This document shows positions 59,688 to 64,000 of a DNA stretch of 64,000 nucleotides, one piece after another (position 1 is the first letter of the stretch; each line of letters begins with the position of its first letter). The stretch comes from Voacanga thouarsii. Its lineage: Eukaryota > Streptophyta > Magnoliopsida > Gentianales > Apocynaceae. Location: NCBI GenBank assembly GCA_026120185.1, contig JANUWF010001218.1, positions 1,488,001 through 1,552,000 on the forward strand, in the 5' to 3' direction. Made by a program: the position numbers and the translations under genes. Below the pieces are notes generated by a model. It saw only the letters and a program-made list of their open reading frames with translations. It was not told where the DNA came from and searched no databases.

Positions 59688-60539
59688 GATATTGATATTG
59701 ATATTGAATCATTACTAATCCCTACTTATTAAACTTATGGTTTTAATGAGTTGATGTTTTATTGAGAACTAAGCAGTGCTCTTTTGAATAACTGTTTATT
59801 GATGAAAATTAACTTGCAAACATATTTTGTGGTTTTGATAAACTTGCATGTACGAAATGTTTAAATGTGACATTCGCACACACGGGACTTATTGAGATTC
59901 CCATCTCATATTGTTTTATATCATATTTTCAGGAGAGTACTTTTATTGAACAGATTGAAGGATTAAGAGATGATCATTCAATTTATTTTATTTTGCTTTG
60001 TATTTCTTTTGAGAGGCGATTGTTAGTTTTTAAATTTCAAACTTTTATAAGTTTTGATTTCGGATGTAATAAGATTATCATTTTATTTTATTTAGTTAAG
60101 TTTATTTTGTACCTCGTTATAAAGACCCCTAGTCCATTGGACAGGGCGACATCTCCGCCCTATTTGGGTACGTAGGTAGTGGGGTGTTACAGCGGGAACG
60201 TTAGTTAGATATATGAAAAGGTCACAAATTTACTTAAACAATAATAAATCTATACTATCGGAGGTCAAATTATAAGTAATTTTCAATATGATCATAAAAA
60301 AAATTAGAACTAGATTTGCTAAAATACTTGTTAAACTAAATTATCTTTTAATTTTTCAAAAAAAACCACAATATGAACAATTCATGCAAATTAGAAATGT
60401 TATTTTATTTATTAAAATTTCTCCAACTAGGCTTTAAAATTTTAAGATTTTATGCCAAGAATAAGGTATATCTTTTAAAAGATTTATATTAGATTGTAAA
60501 ACTAGATAGAACTCAACTTTTGGTATTTTTCAAAGTGTT

Positions 60540-61430
60540 ATACCTTATCAAAATCAACTTATTAAATTTTGTAATAGTAATAATTTTCAATCTCAACTCA
60601 CTGAAACTTATTTTAAAAATTGTATTAAAATTTTAACATGTTTATTTACTTTTAAGAAGCAACCGAACTTTTATCAGGATTTTATTATCCCACTACTCAC
60701 ATATTCTTCTCACACTTACTAAGGTAGCACATATTTTTAGTGAATATATGAAGCATCCCTAATATGGTTATTTTATGATAAATATATTTGAAAAATATAA
60801 AAAATATTATGGAGAGATTCATATTTTATATTGTATGGAATTATGTTTAGATCTTCGAGTAAAAACTCTTGAATTTCATGATATTATCGAATATCTTTAC
60901 GAGACATTAGATTTTGATGAAACTCAAATACTTAAGCAATGTATGATAAAAGATATAAAAGAAAAACGACTAAGACTCTATCTTATATGAATAATTTGTA
61001 TAAGTTTGAGTCTCTTTATTCTAGTTCTGTTACTATAAGTAGGAAAGGTTTACCATCATCATCTAGCAATCAATTTCAAATACCACGAAGATCTACCTTT
61101 TCGATTTTATCAAAATTTAATCCATATGGTATCATGAAGTGTCAAAGAAGATCATCTACCGCCTATAATAAGATGGCAATTTATGAGATGCAAGCTCTAA
61201 TAGAAAATGAAGATCAACATTTTGATATTTATGGTTGGTGGATGATCATGTAAAGGAATAGCCAATTTTAGCCAAAATGGCACGGATCTTTTGACGTCTT
61301 TTGTCTCTACAGTGTCATTGAAAAGCGTCTTTAGTGAGAGTACTTGAACAATTGATAAAAGAAACTTTCAATTGGCTTATCATACTTTAGAGATGTTAAT
61401 GTGTAGCAGTAGTTGATTCGTAGCCGATGA
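60540..61430 (+). pseudogene. hAT (RICESLEEPER-like) transposase C-terminal half
   Basis: Blocks in order: NIFEKYKKYYGEIHILYCME (DUF4413-type region, usually MxxKFxKYWG), then a serine-rich linker, then YEMQALIENEDQHFDIYGWW. Next come ILAKMAR, STVSLKSVFSES and TIDKRNFQLAYHTLEMLMCS, the C-terminal hAT dimerisation domain. Stops and frame changes near 60990, 61253 and 61280 inactivate it. The N-terminal BED finger and catalytic part are absent. It lies between two inverted LTRs. Confidence 0.78.
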
Positions 61431-61511
61431 TAGGACAACCAATTCATGAATTGTTGATGATGACCCAGATGAAGAATATGGTGAGTCAAGTAGTTAGTTT
61501 AGTATTTTGAA

Positions 61512-64000
61512 TGTAACACCCCACTACCTAAACCCAACAGGGCCGGGGATGTCGCCCTGGGTGTCCATAGAATAAGGGGTCTTTATAACTAAGTCACACA
61601 AAATAAAATAAAAGCAATACTTTAAAATTGAACTTATTACAACCCAAAAATTACATAAACAAATCCAAAATAAATTGATTACTACCATCTCTCAAAACAA
61701 CACATAAGAAAAATAACATAAAGTCTTCAAAGCATATGCAACAAATCTAGCTATTCATCTCCATAGCAGGATCGACCTGAAACATGGCATAAAAGGTGAT
61801 GAGATAAAAATTTCAGTAAGCTCGTATGTACTTTGAGTGTTTCAAGCAAAATAGTTCATGTATGCAAGTTGAAAAATTTTCATAAGAGAAAATGCTGGCA
61901 AGCATTAAATAAATGTTAAAAATAAAGAGTGGTGTTTTGCTTTTCAAACCATACATGTGCACAATAAATACAACCACTCAAATGGGTAGCCATGGGTTAC
62001 CACACGTTGGGCCCCATGACCATATAACGGTCAGAATGCCACACTTTGTGTAGATTGACAAAAGATAGGTGTACGGCTTACCGGGTGAAATACTCCTCCT
62101 TTTCTACACCCAAACTTACCGGTTGTCCACTCCGAAAACACACAGTCTACATGACTAAAACTTGCTAGCTCGAACCGGCATGACCTACTAGACTGGCATC
62201 CTATCTGGGAAGGACTCACCTCTCAGAGGTGGCCACCTACTGAGAGACTTACTCTAACCCTTCAAAGAAAAATCATAGTAATCTACCCTTATTGAGTACT
62301 CAACGTTGATTGTCCCACTTGGGAAAAAATTGATAAAGCATTGATTTACTTGGAAATAGCAATTAAGGGTTTCTAAAATTCTTGTCAAAATTAGGTTTTA
62401 GAAAGAGTTTATTATTTGTGCAAAACTGCTTGTTTAAATTTTCAAATAATTTGCTTGACTGAAATAAAAAGGAAAACAGTCCTTAATTGCCTTTACAAAA
62501 TGAGTGTCCATACATATCGCATTTGGCTTGCCATAGTAATCTTTTGTCTTCAAATAAGTTCATGCAAGAACTTACCTGATCGTTTGCTTGCTCAAATTCA
62601 AAAATCTTCCAAGGCTGACCTAACCCCACCTGGGGTAAACACAAGATATAAGGTTATACTCAAGCTATACTCGCTTACATAAATAATCCTAGTTCAACTT
62701 ACTACAATCATGACCCTAATGTCCTAAGCTTTAAGGCTAGATGATAAAGGATTTTATAAAATAAGTCTAACTTGATAAGTTAAAATAACTAGGGGTTGTA
62801 AAATAATTACTAATAAGTTATAGGTTCAAATAATAAATCTTGAGTACTATTGCTAATAAATAAACTAGGGTTTAATTGTTAAATATTAGTAAATGGCAAT
62901 TTTAAAAAATAGTTTTATTATAAATAATTAATAAATTACAATTAATTTTTTAAGTTAATTTTTAGTAGATAATAAATAAAATTAATAATAAATGAATTAT
63001 ATTAAATTTTTGTTTAATAAATAACAAACAAATTTTAATATGAATAATATTTATGAATATAGGCCTAAAAGGTCATTAATATTTTATTTATTATTATTTA
63101 TATAAAAAGATCTTATTTACTATTCTGAATATACATATTTTATTTTTAATGAAAAGTATTATGTATTCGACTAGTAAAATATCAATATTTCATTTAATAC
63201 CCCATTTCCAAAACTTCTTAGGAATTTTGAAATCTTTAGAGGAAAAATATAGTAAAAATTTTAATTATAGTAATAAAATTTGCTAATTAAAATAGTCTAG
63301 GATCAACAAGATCATGATCATAATTTTCCTATTGCTAACAAGATTCATAAACATATTCTCAAACATCAATCAACAAACTATTTTATTCATGAACATAAGC
63401 TTAAATCCATACTTACTATCACATGGCCAAATATCTACTAAGCATAATCATACTCACTGCTTCAATGAAAATAAGAACATAAAAATCATATTCACCAAAG
63501 GTGTCATAATATCTAGCATGCTTAAACATTCAGAATTTCTTAAGACATGATGAATATACATCGTTTCTTGGAGCTGCAATGGAACCGGTTGGACTGCTGT
63601 GTTTTGCTAAAATGAATGAAGATTGATGGAGTTTTAAGGCTGGCCGAAATTCTGAGCTCAATGGCAGAGGAATTTTTGGTTATGAAGCCTAATCCAAGGG
63701 TGTTTTCATGGAGCAAATGTTGAAAATTTTGAAATTCAAATGGAAGTTTGAATGGAGTGATTGTAGGAGAAATTTGAGGTGTGGTTATGGAGTCCAATTG
63801 TGCAAGGTAAATGGAGGGGGTAATGGTGTTCAGTTCATGGTTGAATAAGGGTTAATTTATAGAGGTTTGAGGGTGGTTTTCAGCCAAGGCCTGAAGGGAA
63901 CAAGGCTGGAAATCTTCTGGTTATGATTCGAATGTCTTGCTGCAATTTTCTGTGTAGTTTTCTGCAATGTTCCACCTCGACTTGCAAGGGTTGTTGAGAG
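61512..64000 (-). repeat. Ty3-type LTR (minus), runs off the window
   Basis: TGTAACACCCCACTACCTA at 61512 mirrors the end of the plus LTR at 60191. Shared GGGGATGTCGCCCTG, TCTTTATAAC and CATGGGTTACCAC-type GC-richer patches. 2.49 kb lies inside the window. No coding ORF is convincing; complement 63540-63797 (85 codons) is an LTR-internal ORF of unknown meaning. Confidence 0.6.
63853..63864 (-). promoter_or_regulatory. Candidate TATA box in the minus-strand LTR
   Basis: The minus strand reads CCTCTATAAATT, followed by a CT-rich leader-like stretch. Inferred from position only. Confidence 0.35.

Larger units (their letters stand above)
50568..60191 (+). mobile_element. Ty3-type LTR (plus), split by two later insertions
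   Basis: Pieces 50568-50746, 55802-57649 and 59693-60191 join into about 2.5 kb. The last piece ends GTAGTGGGGTGTTACA at 60191, the mirror of the LTR end at 61512. Shared marks are GGCGACATC, TTATAAAGACCCC and the words around GAGATT/CATCTCAT. The 5' boundary at 50568 is inferred from where copia similarity stops and a TG occurs. A 5'UTR-like CT-rich zone with a donor-like GAGCAAGGTAAGC lies near 56297. Confidence 0.55.

Noticed and set aside
60060..60191. Terminal inverted repeat of a DNA transposon formed by 60191 and 61512
   Set aside because: The mirrored ends are LTR termini that continue outward for more than 2 kb; the orientation (ends facing inward) is wrong for a TIR transposon.
63540..63797. 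85-codon minus-strand ORF as a host gene
   Set aside because: It lies inside an LTR-like sequence and has no recognisable domain.

Overview
This window reads as AT-rich plant nuclear DNA from a repeat-rich (heterochromatin-like) region, most likely of a dicot. The evidence is the set of transposon families: CACTA/En-Spm, hAT, Mutator-type MITEs, Ty1/copia including Sirevirus-like sequence, Ty3 chromovirus, TRIM, TR-GAG and a tRNA-derived SINE. The host gene fragments are also plant types (DUF1442, alpha/beta hydrolase, DUF4283, RPS29). No intact host gene was found. The open reading frames are mostly short and spurious. The species cannot be named from the sequence alone.

Layout. 1-787: 3' part of a DUF1442 gene, frameshifted and cut by the window edge. 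2484-7072: a 4.6 kb CACTA element with matching 12-bp termini that carries a DUF4283 fragment and two exons of an alpha/beta hydrolase. 7.4-16.6 kb: tandem duplications, a 134-bp Mutator-type MITE, an RNase H fragment, a TR-GAG retrotransposon (11129-13312), a hAT-like element, small tandem repeats and a SINE. 16.4-21.9 kb: two copies of one hAT MITE, a TRIM (17010-17719), and an LTR with adjoining internal sequence. 21.9-27.0 kb: a decayed CACTA element with an RPS29 fragment and a TNP2 transposase that is split by a solo LTR (25009-26410). 27.06-28.77 kb: the 5' part of another CACTA-like element. 28.77-32.66 kb: the 3' end of a Sirevirus-like copia on the minus strand.

32.66-50.57 kb is a complex of one Ty1/copia family with 1.9 kb LTRs: a minus-strand RT-RNase H plus LTR, then plus-strand LTR-internal-LTR-internal (truncated), with a 1.3 kb tandem duplication in the second internal region. 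From about 50.57 to 60.19 kb lies a Ty3-type LTR split by two later insertions: a deletion derivative of a Tekay-like chromovirus (50747-55796) and a solo copia LTR (57655-59687). A hAT transposase pseudogene (60.5-61.4 kb) follows, then a second Ty3-type LTR in inverted orientation that runs off the window.

The genes do not form a pathway. The value of the window is its insertion record: for most elements the termini and target-site duplications are readable, so the order of several nested events can be deduced. The most interesting items are the gene-carrying CACTA element, the nearly open TR-GAG gag gene, a conserved small ORF with a splice-donor-like site at the LTR end of the copia family, and the SINE that can be compared with an empty site in a neighbouring repeat copy.
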